A DNA stretch of 64,000 nt from assembly GCA_031002005.1 (NCBI GenBank), contig CM061921.1:149267283-149331282 (forward strand), given 5' to 3'. Made by a program: the position numbers and the translations under genes. Numbering within the stretch: the stretch's first letter is position 1; every line of letters begins with the position of its first letter. The notes under the pieces are model-generated. The model was not told the origin of the DNA. It was given only the letters and a program-made list of their open reading frames with translations, and searched no databases. The stretch is from Vandiemenella viatica (taxonomy: Eukaryota > Arthropoda > Insecta > Orthoptera > Morabidae). Below, piece after piece: positions 44,420 through 56,262 of the stretch.

Positions 44420-44590
44420 AAGGCCCAATTCACACAGAAGAGACGTGGCGCGGACTTCGGGCTGAGACATGGCGTGGACGCGGCGCATTTTGAAGTTGCT
44501 CCTATGGCGGAATTCACGCAGAGACGGCGAGGCAACGACGCGCCCCTTTGAGGTCCGCACCCCGTCTCTTCGAAGTCTCTAGGGGCGCAC
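44420..44590. repeat. inverted-repeat MITE fragment within the hAT
   Basis: 'agaagagacgtggcgcggac' (44437) is inverted as 'gtccgcaccccgtctcttcg' (44551-44570). The left edge 'aaggcccaattcac' resembles the MITE C terminus. The right terminus is not recognisable. Confidence 0.5.
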
Positions 44591-44879
44591 CTAAATAGCT
44601 AAGGACTATAAGTTTTTAACGAACGAAACAATAGGTATGTGGATTTTTTTTATTAATTGGGTATTTAAACCCATTAATATTTTTCTCACACTTACAGACG
44701 AAATGGCGCCCCTAAATTTTAGCGCCCCGGGCAAATGCCCGGTTTGCCCCCCCCCCTAGAGCGGGCCCTGCCAGCACCGTCACAGCGCCTAAATCAAGTG
44801 AACCAGTGGGGCTGGCCGTCAAAGCCACACTCACCCCCAATATACGCTATGGATCCAAAAACGATTGTGACTATAATAT

Positions 44880-45770
44880 ACATCTACATCCATACTCTGC
44901 AATTCACAAACATTGTAGGTGGCAGAGGGTGCTAAGCACCAATCTTAATTCTGCGCATTCCAATCTCGAATAGCAAGAGGAAAGAAAGAATACATAAAAG
45001 CATCAGTACGGCATCTTATTTCTCGAATCTTATCCCTCCGGTCATTGCGACCGAAATAGGTTGGTGGAAGAAGTATCTCACTGCACTCGTAGGTCATAGA
45101 ATTTCGCATATTATCTTATAAATTTAAACGGAAATGACGTCGTCTGTCTTCCAAACTATCCCAGCCCAATCTATGTATCAATTCTGTGACGCTTTCATAA
45201 GGGCTGTAACAACCAGTCACGAATCGAGCGGCTCTCCTCTGTACCCTTTCCACTGAGTCAATCAGGCCCTTGCGATACGGATCCCAAACTCCACAACAGT
45301 AATCCAGATGCGGACGCACTAGTGTTTTATATGCTATTTCCTTTGTATGAGCATTGCAATTCCTCAGATTACGACCTATGAATCGTAATTTAGAATTAGC
45401 TTTGCCTACGACGGAATTTATGTACGAGTTCCATTTAATGTTGCTTTGTACCTATTACCCCCAGATACTTCAGGGAATCAACTGTAACAACAACTAAATT
45501 GTTTACTGCTTACTTTGTACTCGTGAGCAAACTGATTCTTTTTGTTACTTATTCGCACTGCCATGCACTTTTTCAATTAAGTGTACGCTGCCATTTACGG
45601 CACCATTCGGAAATAGCATCCAAATCGCGCTGAATTTCTAAGCAATCGTCAGAGCATCTTATTTCCCCGTCTGCAAACAATTGCAACCAGCATAAATCTG
45701 ATCCGATATACCGTATGCTCGAATCTTCGCTAAAAGTCGGTTGTTTGGTACAGAATCAAGCAGCAAAGTA
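44880..45770 (-). pseudogene. Jockey/CR1-like LINE, 3' portion of ORF2 and tail
   Basis: From the right: pieces of the RT end (LLLDSVPNN region near 45765, then WMLFPNGAV and KVHGSA), then 45320-45116 in one frame: RPHLDYCCGVWDPYRKG, VERVQRRAARFVTGCY, HRLGWDSLEDRRRHFRL. This last block (L-x-R-P-x-L-x-Y...V-W-x-P...E-x-V-Q-R-R-A-A-R) is the conserved post-RT domain of these LINEs. The 3' tail down to 44880 contains 'gcagagggtgctaag', also seen at 24185-24230. Stops and a truncated 5' end make it a dead copy. Confidence 0.85.
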
Positions 45771-45836
45771 ACGTGAACATTCTGAATTTATTTAAACGAA
45801 GACAAGGAAGTCCATAAATACCTTACATGTCATAAA

Positions 45837-46576
45837 TAGGGTTGGTATGTTTATGACAAGTCATATTTATACCTGCCTTCTTTTTGAGCTGTAATGCTGA
45901 ATTAAACACTGATTTAACGTGTCTATATATGATGTATTTTATATATCTTATAAATGCATATTCAGGCAATTTTCCTAGGTTCGGTCATATGATGATACTA
46001 TTTATGCCCATATATTGAGGAAAAATAGTACCTGTAATTCATTGGAAGTTATAGATGGGAAGAAATTAATATAATTATTCGCAGAACTGTACTCATACAT
46101 TGAAAAAAAAAAACTAATTGTCACTAAATTAGTCAAAATTCACCAGTCAAGAATTAAAGTTATACGTTATTCTCTCTAAACATTAATATTCCGCCGCCTT
46201 TTAATCTCGCCAATGCTGATTTTTTTTTCTTTTTTGAAAGTGCGATGTTATGGAATTTCCTAAAGGAATTTGGAGTAGTTTAGTACAGAGAAAAGAATTA
46301 GTTTCTTTAAATTATGTTAAATTAAAATGACTTCAGCAAAGAGATTTATAATTTAATTTCCCAACTGTGCAATGAGCGAATGGAAGCAAACTATGCTGTC
46401 TACGTCAAATCGACACTAATAGATAAAACAAATGATGCATAATAGACCATATTTTGATGTTTAGTAAATTTAAATGTTTGGTCATATTTTATTATTTTGA
46501 GGTCATATTTACCCTTTGTAATGTCATATTTGCATGCATAATTCTGTAATTTTTTGTCATAAAGATCCGAACCCTA
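45837..46576. mobile_element. hAT-type non-autonomous element, 740 bp
   Basis: Ends TAGGGTTGGTATGTTTATGAC and complement TAGGGTTCGGATCTTTATGAC are inverted. GTCATAAA (45829-45836) and GTCATAAG (46577-46584) form an 8-bp duplication with one difference. Subterminal 'gtcatattta' motifs are repeated several times at both sides, as in hAT transposase-binding regions. The interior is AT-rich and non-coding. Confidence 0.82.
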
Positions 46577-46804
46577 GTCATAAGTATAGTATGGCTGTGA
46601 TAATTGGAGCGGGGTGGGGGAAGATGAGACTCCATGTTGAATACCGCAACCTGTAAGTTGTGGAACTTGTGACGTTTGGTTGGTAGTGTGCGAATACTAG
46701 TATATTAGCCTCTTGGAACCAGATACTGACTTTCCCAAGACGTGGAAACATTCGACTGGCTGACAGTCGTATGCCTAGGGCGAGGGAAAAGAACAGTTCC
46801 AGGG

Positions 46805-47665
46805 CATTCTCTCGCCCTTCGTGTTAGAAACTTCGACAACTGACAGGTTATTCAAGAGTAATCAACGACAACAGAATGCAGAAAGAATAGTTAGCCACAG
46901 CACTAAAGATCCAAAGAGTTTATATATAAAATTTTTCTCGTATAAGCTGGGGAAAGAATTACTTGTTGAAGACTTGAAATGTAAAAATCTTGGCATTACA
47001 ATTGGTAACAAGATTAACTGGGCAGGACACATTGGACAGGTGGTAGGAAAAGGTTCCAAAATTCTGCACTTGTTGCAGAGAGTGATGAGGGATGTACGAG
47101 AGAAGTAAAGGAATTCGGTTACAAAACTTTGGTCAGACCATTATTTGAATGTAGTGTAGTATGGAACCCACGCTTTGAGTATCAAATACAGGATTTGGAG
47201 AGGGTGCAAGAAAGGGCTGCTAAAATTGTTTCTGGAAATTCCCGCAGAACGCAATCAGTAACACATATGATAAAAGAAGTGGAATAGGATTCATTGCAAG
47301 ACAGGAAAAGGGGGGGGGGGTGAAGAGGGCCATGAGAGTGTAAAAGGCGTATATTGGTGATGAGGCATTGAAAGATACTGGTGTAAGAATTAAATGTAAT
47401 GTATGGAAGTGAAAAGATGATCGTGACCACATGCTGGCATTCGATTTCAGGCACAAGGGTGTAGGAAGATTCTCTTTTTTTAGTTAGGGTGTAGGGGATT
47501 AAAGTAAGTGACCAAGAGAAATGATGAATAATTTACCAAAAAAGTTGAAAGTATTTAAAGTTAAATTTGTAGAAGGCAATTGTAGGTGGGTGCAGGAAAG
47601 GTGGAAGATGGGTGTGTAGGGAAATTGCCACCGGAGCGTGCGCTCTATTGCAATTTTCATTTACT
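46805..47665 (+). pseudogene. LINE post-RT region and 3' tail
   Basis: The frame 46821-47108 holds NLGITIGNKINWAGHI and KILHLLQRVMRD (end of RT/linker). After a frame change come LVRPLFECSVVWNPR, LERVQERAAKIVSGNSRRTQ and DSLQDRKR, the same domain as at 45116-45320 but from a different family. The tail ends 'gccaccggagcgtgcgctct', matching 19675-19745. Internal stops are present. Confidence 0.8.
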
Positions 47666-48015
47666 AACAATAATAAAAAATTTAGTCTTATATTAAGATG
47701 GAATCTAGCAACGTAACATTTTAGAAGTTAAAATATTTCCAAAATTGTTGCTACGGGTGTTAAATGCTCAGGATGTACTTATCAGAATTAAAATGAGCAA
47801 GGTATTATTACTATCTGTGCGCAGAATACTTTAAGTTTTAATAATACGATAGATTTTGAGGAATACATGCTGGTGACTTAAATTAGATACTGTAGAGAAT
47901 CAATGGAACCACGCGCAAATCATTGGGTATGGAGTAAATAATAAGGCAACAGGTTTCCTAGAGCGAGATTTATTAAAAGTAAAGAAAACTGGGAAAATGA
48001 GAGTTAACTTGTTTT
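47666..48015. other. no gene or repeat recognised
   Basis: AT-rich spacer between a LINE tail and a SINE. Confidence 0.4.
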
Positions 48016-48241
48016 TCTTTAAGGCTTTACAGTTTACGAAGTAGAGGTTAGCAGAGTCTGGAAAGGACAAGGGAAGAGGAAACAAGGAACTGGAAGGAAT
48101 TCGGCAATGTGTTTATGGAGGAACCACGCCGGTATTTCCCTTGAGTGATTTTTAGAATACATGGAAAACGGAAATCTGCATGGCCGGTCGGATCCTCCAG
48201 AATGCGAGGCCCGAGTGTTACTGCTTACCCACCACGATCGG
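48016..48241 (-). mobile_element. SINE1 copy, diverged
   Basis: 'ggaaggaattcggcaatgtg', 'catggaaaacggaaatctg', 'gcatggccggtcgg' and 'ctgcttacccaccacgatcgg'. The B-box region has lost about 12 bases ('ggattcgaaccc' is gone). Confidence 0.85.
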
Positions 48242-48384
48242 TGAGATTAGAAGCTACTTGTGCAGCAACCACGTAAGTACTGGTATACATATAAACTTAG
48301 CTAGAAGACTATTGCAAATTAGAGAAAATATATAACAAAATCCAATATTTAAATAATTTAACGAATGGTGAGAAAAGCCCAGTA

Positions 48385-49845
48385 ATAATAATGGAATGAA
48401 GAATGCGACCAAGTAATAGAGAACAGGAAATCTGCATACAAGAAGTATAGCGCTCACAAATCACCAGAAAACCAAACAGAACTGATGGAAAGAGAAGACT
48501 AGCCACGAAAACCCTCAGAAAAACAACAAGACAATACCTCAAGAAACAATTGGATTCAATAGAAGAAAACTTCAGAAATTATAATTTTAGAGACTATTAT
48601 AGAACATTCGAAAACCAAATTAAGTGCTTCTCCTCACGGAGACTTTGCTTTAAAAACGAAAATGGAAAATTGTCACTAAACAGAGAAATCTGTGAAATCC
48701 TCGCTACCTACTTTGAGCAACTTCTAAATTGCCCAGAACCAATTCAAGGGTTCTCAGAACAATTAGGAGAAATCAATCCGGATTCACCAGCACCAACACT
48801 AGAAGAAATCAGAGAACATATTCAGAAACTGAAAAATAGGAGAGCATCAGGAAAAGATGGCATACTGGCGGAATTTCTGAAAAAATCTAGGCCACAGTTC
48901 ACTCCAAGAACTAACCAAAATAGTCGGATATTGTTGGGAGACAAACGAAGTCCCAAAAGACTGGAAGTGTGCTCTCATACTTCCCCTTCACAAAAAAGGT
49001 GACCGCACCAATGTGAACAACTACAGAGGAATATATCTACTATCAGTCCCCTACAAGATTCTCTCTGCTTGTCTCCGTAAAAGAGAACAAGAGCAAATTT
49101 AACACAAAATTGGCGAATACCAAACAGGCTTCAGACCCAACAGACCTGCGCAGAGCAAATCTTTAACCTAAAGACCATCCTAAAATACAGATCAATCAGG
49201 CACAAGAAAACCATATGCATCTTGGTAGATTTCAAGAAGACGTACGACTCCATCGACAGGAAAAGCCTACTGAACATCCTAAGGGAATATGGGCTAGACA
49301 ATAAATCAAGAGGATTATTCAATACGACACTTACCAACACCACAAACAAAGTAAAATTCATGGGAGAGCTTTCCAGAAAATTCAAGACAAAAACTGGAGT
49401 TAGGCAACTGGGTGACGGTCTCTCACCAATCCTATTTAACATAGCCCTGAACAAAGTCATTAGAGAATGGGAGAAAACAAACACCCCAGTAAAACTATGC
49501 AGAAACCGACTAAATGTCTCTTGCTTGGCCTTCGCAGATGATTTGGCTATTCTGTCAGAAAGCGAATAACAAGCCATCAAACAAACAGGTCCCTCAACGA
49601 AATAGCAGAAAAAAATTGACTAAAAATCTCCTTTGAGAAAATGTTTTTTTTGGGGCACACAAACTGATCATAAAACATTGGACACAAAATATGGGAAAAT
49701 CAACAGAGTCACTGAGTTTAAACACTTAGGCGAAATTATCAGTCCAACAGGAATCAAAAAGAAGGCACAACAGACTCATCAAGATGAAAACAAGGATCTT
49801 CAAGGTAACAGTGGGTTCCATATAAAGGCCTCAACTAAAGCACAT
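48385..49845 (+). mobile_element. LINE-A: RT-bearing LINE remnant (RTE-X-like)
   Basis: An N-terminal linker (about 48440-48700) is followed by the finger region 'EIREHIQKLKNRRASGKDGI' (ending near 48870), DWKCALILP...KKGD and NNYRGI. The palm follows with motif A ILVDFKKTYDSIDR (from about 49218), motif B VRQLGDGLSPILFN (about 49400) and motif C AFADDLAILSE (about 49535). The post-RT region has TEFKHLGEIISPTG. The 5' endonuclease is missing, stops occur near 49100 and 49567, and it ends where LINE-B begins (about 49850). The GDGLSP wording resembles RTE-X elements of insects. Confidence 0.82.
49222..49569 (+). pseudogene. LINE-A reverse transcriptase palm
   Basis: 115 codons from Met at 49222 contain motifs A, B and C with the catalytic aspartates in VDF and FADD. 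The frame is cut off upstream by stops and ends at TAA 49567-49569. Motif B has an additional Leu between GVRQ and GDG compared with the usual wording. Confidence 0.8.
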
Positions 49846-49849
49846 CTAC

Positions 49850-50785
49850 AGGCCAAACGATTTGTGATTGCAAATACTTTAAAGTTAGGAACTTGGAAAG
49901 TCAGGGGACTAGCAACAAAAGAATTGGAACTAGAACAACTAAAGAGAGACCATGTTGACATAACAGTAATTAAAAGATAAATAAGAAACTATGAGGATCT
50001 GGAGAGCTAAAAAACTATTATACGTTTCATTGCGGCTTGGGTCAGAGTATATAAGTATTTTCAGGTGTCGCAATAATGATACAAAAGAAAATCCACAACA
50101 TTAACAGTTCTAATGGTGAGGTACAAATCCACAACAATAGGAGGAATCTATGCTCCAGAACAAGGTTGAAGTCAACAAACTATAGAGTTTTATGGTAAGT
50201 TACAACATATTGTGAATAGAATTTATGAAAATTGTAGTGTCTAATACTAGGACATTATAATTCAAGAACTGCAAAAAGCTGTTACAGATCAGTTGGAAAG
50301 AAATGGGGAGACAATACTGCATTCCAATGTTTTGCAACATTTAACTCTTAAAATTTACCAATAGCATCTTTAAACATAAGGATATACATAACTATACTTA
50401 ATGGGCACAATGGGGAACAAAATCTATAATCGAATATATCTGAGTAGATAAGCAAATTGTTCACCTTGTCATGGACACAAGAGTATACAGATCTACAGAC
50501 ATGAGATCAGATCATTTTATTAAAAATAAGTAACATTAATTTACCAACTAAATGGAATCAATTGAATGTAACCAAGCACCACCATAAAAAAAGAAACACT
50601 CAAATCTGCTGAAGGATGAAGGGTAAAAAGACTCTACCAAAGAAGAATGAACTACCATATAAGCGAGATCGAAATAAGTGACGGTATAAACTCTGAATGG
50701 GAAAAAGTTGATAAAATATTATCGTCTGCAGCATATGAAGCTTTAGGAAAACATAAGAAATTACCGGGGTGTAAGGGTTTGGGAG
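49850..50785 (+). mobile_element. LINE-B, left part: endonuclease region
   Basis: Decayed APE-type endonuclease: LGTWKVRGLATKELELEQL (49887-49943) is the domain start (usually TWNVRGL), later GGIYAPEQG (about 50130-50157), QTIEFYGKLQHIVNR, and a linker block EWEKVDKILSSAAYEALGKH (50698-50757). Many stops. The element is split by LINE-C after about 50785 and resumes at 54022. Confidence 0.75.
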
Positions 50786-51200
50786 AGGCTAAAATAGCCT
50801 TTTCCAACCAAATGTCAACCTCTCCTTCACGTAGTGCACCCTGTTTGCACAGACGAGGCTGTGGGGACTGAAAGATTCCCGGTATAAGGAGTCACCCTCT
50901 GCTTGCCAACGGCCTCCGAAAGGAGGGCAGAAGAGCGGGGAGCGGTTCAGGGCACCCTCTTGTCCTTGGGGTTGGAAACTGCCCTTAAAGGCAGATGAAT
51001 CAGAAATGATCAACGGCATGGGGATGCAGAAGGCAACGGGAAACCACTGCATTAAAGACCCAAAGAGTATCCCGAGGACTTGTAATCCTCTCAAATTACA
51101 TATATCATGATGGCTTCTTCCTGGGTAAAATATTCCGGAGGTAAAATAGTCACCCAATCAGATCTCCGGGTAAGGACTGCTCAGGGAGGAGTCATCAGAA

Positions 51201-51925
51201 TGGATAGAAACATTCTACGAGTCGGAGTGTGGAATGTTAGAAGTCTGAATAGGGCAGGTATGTTAGAAAACTTAAAAAGGGAGATGTAACAACTTAAGTT
51301 AGATGTTGTTGGGATTAGTGAGATTAAATGGAAGGACGCAGAGGATTTCTGGTCTGGGGAACACAGGATAATTAGCACACAAGCTTTCAATGGAGTCACT
51401 GGTGTAGGATTTGTAATGAACAAGAAATTAGGGAAACGGGTGAGTTATTACGAACAGTTTAGTGACAGAATTATTTTGGCGGGGTTAGAAACTAAGCACG
51501 TCCCAACCACATTAGTACAAGTTTATATGCGAACGTCACATGAAGATGGCGAAGAAATAGAGAAAATATACGCTGAAATTGAAGAATTAATCCAATATGT
51601 GAAGGGGGAGGAAAATCTAATAATCATGGGTGATTGGAATGCAATAGTGGGAGAAGGGAAAAAGGGGAACGCTGTAGGAAGTTTTGGTCTAGGAGAAAGA
51701 AATGAGCGAGGAAGCAGGCTGTTAGAATTTTGTGAAAGATATAAGCTAGTAGTGGCAAACACACTGTTTAAGAACCATGCAAGAAGAATATACACCTGGA
51801 AACGTCCTGGGGATACAGGCAGATATCAGCTAGATTATATCATGGTCAAACAGAGATTCAGGAATCATATTCTAGACTGTAAAGCGTACCCAGGAGCAGA
51901 CATAGACTCTACCATAATTGGATAA
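51201..51925 (+). pseudogene. LINE-C APE-type endonuclease
   Basis: Starts MDRNILRVGVWNVRSL (ATG 51201; an in-frame ATG at 51107 is also open), then after one stop (51287-51289) GISEIKW with the catalytic Glu, LIIMGDWNA with Asp and Asn, and QLDYIMV. The final catalytic S-D-H is destroyed: at about 51911 a base appears to be missing, which also shifts the frame into the next segment (51928 on). This domain nicks target DNA in active relatives. Confidence 0.85.
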
Positions 51926-51927
51926 TA

Positions 51928-53462
51928 ATGAAGTGCAGGCTGAAATTTAAGCGAATAAGGAAGCAGTATAAGCAGAACAGACTGGAAGTGAATAAACTGA
52001 AACAATCTACCACGAGAGAAAAATTTGCTGAAATGGTAGACTTAGGTCTAAGAAGTAACTCTGATAGGATCTCAACCGAGGGCGAATGGAATGCATTAAA
52101 GACCGAAATAATGAAAGCTGGTAAAGAAACATTAGTATTTAGGGAACAAGCTGCCCGAAAACCTTGGATCACAGAAGAAATTTTGGAGCTGATGGATCAG
52201 AGAAGATGGTACAAAAATACTCAGGATGAAGTAGGTAGAGAGCACTACAGGCAATTTAGAAATCAAATAAATAGGAAATGCAAAATAGCAAAAGAAAAAT
52301 GGCTACAAGAAAATTATGATGAAGTAGAAATGGAAATGGTCGTAGGTAAAGTAGATGTCGCATATAGAAAGATCAAACAGAATTTTGGAGAAATGAAGAA
52401 AAGAGCTATGAACATTAAAGCTGCCGATGGGAAAGCTCAGAAGATGGAGCTAACCGATGGAAAGAATACTTTGAGAAACTGTATGATAGGGACGACTTGA
52501 ACAATATTGTAATGGAAAAGGAAGGCGATGTCGACAACGACATTGATAACTTAGGACATCCTGTTTTGAGGACAGAATTTAATAAAGCTCTGAATGACTT
52601 GAAATTAAATAAGGCAGTTGGAATAGATGGGATCCCTGCAGAACTTCTTAAATCCCTAGGAGAGGAAGGAATCGAAAGATTATTCAAGCTGATATCAAAA
52701 AGTTATGAAACAGGAGAAATTCCAACTGATTTTAATAAAAATATCATCTTCACACTTTCAAAAAAAGCACAAGCCGACAAATGTGAGAATTATCGCACTA
52801 TTAGTCTAACAACACATGCTTCAAAATTACTGACCAGAATAATATACAGAAGGATCGAAAGGGTAGTAGAAGAGATAGTAGGTGAAGATCAGTTTGGGTT
52901 TTGGAAAAATCGCGGTACAAGGGAAGCAATTCTGTCTTTAGATTAATACTTGAAGGGCGGATCAAGATAAACAAAGATACTTTTATGGCGTTTGTTGATC
53001 TAGAAAAAGCTTTACATAATGTTAGGTGGGACAAGATGTTAAACATTTTAAAGAAGTCAGGTCTAAAGTATCGAGATAGAAGAATACTTTATAAACTATA
53101 TAAGAATCAAGTGGCTATAATAAAAGTACAGAATCACGAGAGACATGCATCAGTTAAAAAGGGTGTGAGACAGGGTTGTCGTCTATCCCCGTTAATATTC
53201 AATGTAGAAGAAGCAATGAAGAAAGTCGAAGAAAAATTTCCATGTGGCATAAGTTTTCAGGGAGAAAAAAATCAGTATGCTACGATTTGCTGATGACATT
53301 GTCTTGTTAGCAGAGAGGGCTGAAGATATTGAGAAGTTATTGAATGGTATGAACAAAATAGTGAAGGAAGATTTTGCACTGAATATAAATCAAAGCAAAA
53401 CAAAAGTGATGAAATGTAGCAGAAATGATACCAATACTAGTAGATTAAATATAAAAATATGA
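51928..53462 (+). pseudogene. LINE-C linker and reverse transcriptase
   Basis: Linker with AARKPWITEEILELMDQR (about 52147-52200), then fingers KLNKAVGIDGIPAELLK and NYRTISL, motif A FMAFVDLEKALHNVRWDK (52983 on, usual AFD changed to ALH while the catalytic Asp is kept), motif B VRQGCRLSPLIFN, motif C LRFADDIVLLAE (53278 on). Reading requires frame changes near 52480, 52920 and 53270. The frame ends at TGA 53460-53462, and family-like sequence (FCYLGS) continues beyond it. Confidence 0.88.
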
Positions 53463-54021
53463 TCGGATGCAATAGGAGAAGTAAGTGAATTCTGTTACTT
53501 GGGAAGTTAAATTACAACCGACGGCCGAGGCAGGAATGATGTTAAAAGCAGAATAGCACTAGCAAAAAGAGGATCCTTTTAGTGTCAAATATTGATCTAG
53601 GAATTAGAAAGAACTTTTTAAAACTCTTTGTGTGGAGCACAGCACTTTATGGTAGCAAAACATGGACTTTAGTAATACCGGAAATAATGAAAATTGGAGA
53701 ATGCTGAAAATTAAGTGGACTGATAAAGTAAGAAATTAACGAGTTTTGGAAATGATGGGTGAGAAATGAAGTTTATGGAAGAACCTTAGAGAAAGAAGAG
53801 ACAGGCTGGTAGATCATATTTTGAGACATGCTGGATTGGTTAATTTGTTAGTGGAGGGAATGGTCGAAGGTAAGAACTATAGAGGAAGACAAAGATTAGA
53901 GTATATGAAGCAGATAACTGAGGACGTGTGCTGTAAGAGGTATGTAGAAATGAAGAGGCTAGCACAGGATAGGAAGGGATGGAGGATTGAATCAAACTAG
54001 TAGAAAAACTGACGACAGCAA

Positions 54022-55818
54022 AAAAAAAAAGTTACTTAGGCATATGGATTGATGACATAACCAAATTTATCCAAGCCAAGAAAGACCTTTATCTAAGACA
54101 ATCAAATGAAGTAGAAGGGAAATAGTTCAAAGAGAAGTAAGAAAACTAACGCGTCAAAGTTTGAATAAAAATGAGAATGTAATTGAAGTAGATTTACTTT
54201 GAAATTAGGACATGGCACTCAAAATAATGAGATTTCTTGGTAAAAACCAAAAAGGTTATAGTTAACCTAAATGCTATACATAATTGCAGGGTACTACGAA
54301 GTACTGTGAAAGTAAAATGTACAGATTAACACAACGAGGCGAAGTCTGTACCACAAAGATCCATTATCAATGGAGGAACTTTTATAAGTTTTGAAAGACT
54401 TCAAGAATAAATCACCACGATCGGATAATACAAATATGGAATTAATATAATATTTATCAGGCCTTTTAACCAATAGAGCATTTTTTTAAAGAAAAATAAA
54501 TGCTGTTCGACAGGTCATATACCAGAGAACTGGAATGATGTTTATTTTATTTTATTTTTAAACTTTTAAGGAGACAGAAGAGTTAGTGAGAACTGCAAAG
54601 ATAGTAGGCAACTTAACTTGGGATATAATTTATATCCTAAAACCCTTACAAGATGTAACGCGATATCAGATTATATGTTAACAAATGAACAATATGGTTT
54701 TGGAAAGGTAGTACATTTGTGGGCGGTATTTTCAGATGACACAGCTACCTGAAAAGAAAAAGTAATATAATAAGCCTAAGATCATAGCTTTTATAGTGCA
54801 TGTAAAGCCATTCGAAAATAGAAACAAACAAAGGGATTCCACAACACCTCAAATACCGTAAAGAATGTATATAGAGAAACACACATTCGAAACAAAAACA
54901 AACGGAAATAAGATATTTTTTCTTCTACGGGAAAGATGAGGGGGAAGAAGGGGAAGTAATTCGGGCATTGATTTTTGAAGAAACCATCTCGGCATTCGTC
55001 TGCAGTGATCTCGGGAAATTATGGAAAACCGAAATCTGTATGGCCGGATGGGGATTCGAACCCAAGTCCTCCCGAATGCCAACCTCGAACGTTACCACTC
55101 ACCAGCCACGCTCGATCGGAAATAAGAGCAGAAAGTAACAATCAACCAAGCTTTAACAGTGGACAGAACCAAAACACAAGGACTTATTGGAAAACGTTTT
55201 ACAAGATCATAGATTTTAATAGTAGACTATAAATAACTTGAGCACATGTTAAGTCTAACCAATATGAAGGATATAAAGTTTAAAATTACAGAATTTTAGT
55301 ATTTTTGTGGAACGATTACTAGAACGTTAGAAGGAAACCCAAATGTTTAATTTATTATAAAATGTTATCAAATTACGGAGATCCGCATGATGTTTTATGC
55401 AGCAAAATGCTACACTCTGTAAAACAACAAAAACCAATAATTCAGACGGCAGAAATGAAGATTCTAAGGTCAATTTTGGGATTTAAGAGAACAGATAGGA
55501 GGAGACGCAATGATGACGTCAAACAGAGAATAGGAGTAAGGGCCCCATTGGATGAACCACACGAATATCAACATAGACGTGTTAAACATATACAAAAATT
55601 CCACAAAAAGCAGAGAGCTAACAATTTAACATCAGTTTATAGCTATTAAGAAATAAGACAAGGGACGCCCTCAGAACAGATGGAATGATAAATTCTCCTT
55701 TTAAACCTTGAAGACGGAACAGATTTACTAAGACTAATCACTGAGGCAGATGATGATTGATATCGACTTCAGTGCTGTAGCAGAGAAGAAATGAAGCGAC
55801 TATTAGATTAAAAAAAAA
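54022..55818 (+). mobile_element. LINE-B, right part: RT remnants and 3' end
   Basis: Continues the LINE-B linker (SYLGIWIDDITKFIQAKKD from 54031), then RT fingers (KDFKN...MELI, LLTNRA near 54385-54480), YMLTNEQYGFGKG (about 54673-54712), pieces after motif A with VYRETHIRNK (54868-54898), interruption by a SINE, then VTINQALT and, in the frame 55362-55649, TAEMKILRSILGFKRTDRR and KQRIGV of the C-terminal domain. The 3' end is 'cgactattagatt' plus an A-run at 55810-55818. No catalytic FADD box survives. Confidence 0.8.
54914..55116 (-). mobile_element. SINE1 copy inserted in LINE-B, with 11-bp duplication
   Basis: Flanked by CGGAAATAAGA at 54903-54913 and 55117-55127. Contains 'tatggaaaaccgaaatctg', B box 'gggattcgaaccc' and head 'aacgttaccactcaccagcc'. 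The 'cctcgtcgacgtcgag' tail segment is lost. Reverse transcriptase sequence continues on both sides. Confidence 0.95.
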
Positions 55819-56189
55819 ACAACTGTGTGGTTTTATGAAACCACGAAGCAAGTGAAACTTTTTTAAGCATGTACTGAAAATTTTCGGAAAATTATTCGAT
55901 TTAGGGTATTAAAATTGCGTTCTTAATCTTAACTTAATAATTGGAAAATGGGAATGATAATCGGAAATCAATAGTAAACAAGATATCCAACTACAAATTT
56001 TAATTTCAATCTACGTATTAGAGTATGGAATACACAATAAATACAATCGAACGAATAAGTGAGAATGTAAATGCTAATCGGCCAACTGATGCGAGCTGTG
56101 GGCGCCGCCATATTGGCCTTGGCTGCTCTGCCGAGCGCCTTTCACTTTACGGAAGACCGTTAGTTTATAACGTCTACTTAGCCGTGGTC
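55819..56189. other. no gene or repeat recognised
   Basis: AT-rich to about 56080, then 'gggcgccgccatattggcc', a small GC-richer piece, without further sign of function. Confidence 0.4.
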
Positions 56190-56262
56190 ATTAAGGCGGA
56201 GTGATTAGATGCGATGGGTTCGAAGTTTGATCCCACAAACTGCTATTTTTTTTTTCTATTTG
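56190..56262 (+). repeat. tRNA-like SINE head
   Basis: 'tagccgtggtcattaaggcg' as A box and 'gatgggttcgaagtttgatc' around a B box are followed by a T-rich stretch. Arms do not close into a full cloverleaf. Confidence 0.4.

Larger units (their letters stand above)
41271..44770 (-). mobile_element. hAT transposon, 3.5 kb, with 8-bp target duplication
   Basis: Ends CAGGGCCCGCTCTAG (41271) and its exact complement (ending 44770). CCAGCACC occurs at both sides (41264-41271 and 44771-44778, the last base shared with the left end). The interior encodes, on the minus strand, a broken transposase with an N-terminal TTF/ZMYM-type zinc finger. The length is in the range of an autonomous element, but frames are interrupted. 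A smaller inverted-repeat sequence (about 44420-44590) appears to have landed inside it. Confidence 0.9.
50786..54021 (+). mobile_element. LINE-C: nearly full-length LINE nested in LINE-B
   Basis: About 400 bases of leader (50786-51200) precede a single endonuclease-RT reading frame in several broken pieces. The 3' end encodes GRQRLEYMKQITEDVC and MKRLAQDRKGW, then 'ctgacgacagc' and an A-run of 11 (54018-54028). At both edges LINE-B text continues. 'aaattac' (left) and 'aagttac' (right, after the A-run) may be the duplicated target. The single-ORF layout and 3.2 kb length resemble RTE-type elements, but clade assignment needs a tree. Confidence 0.82.
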
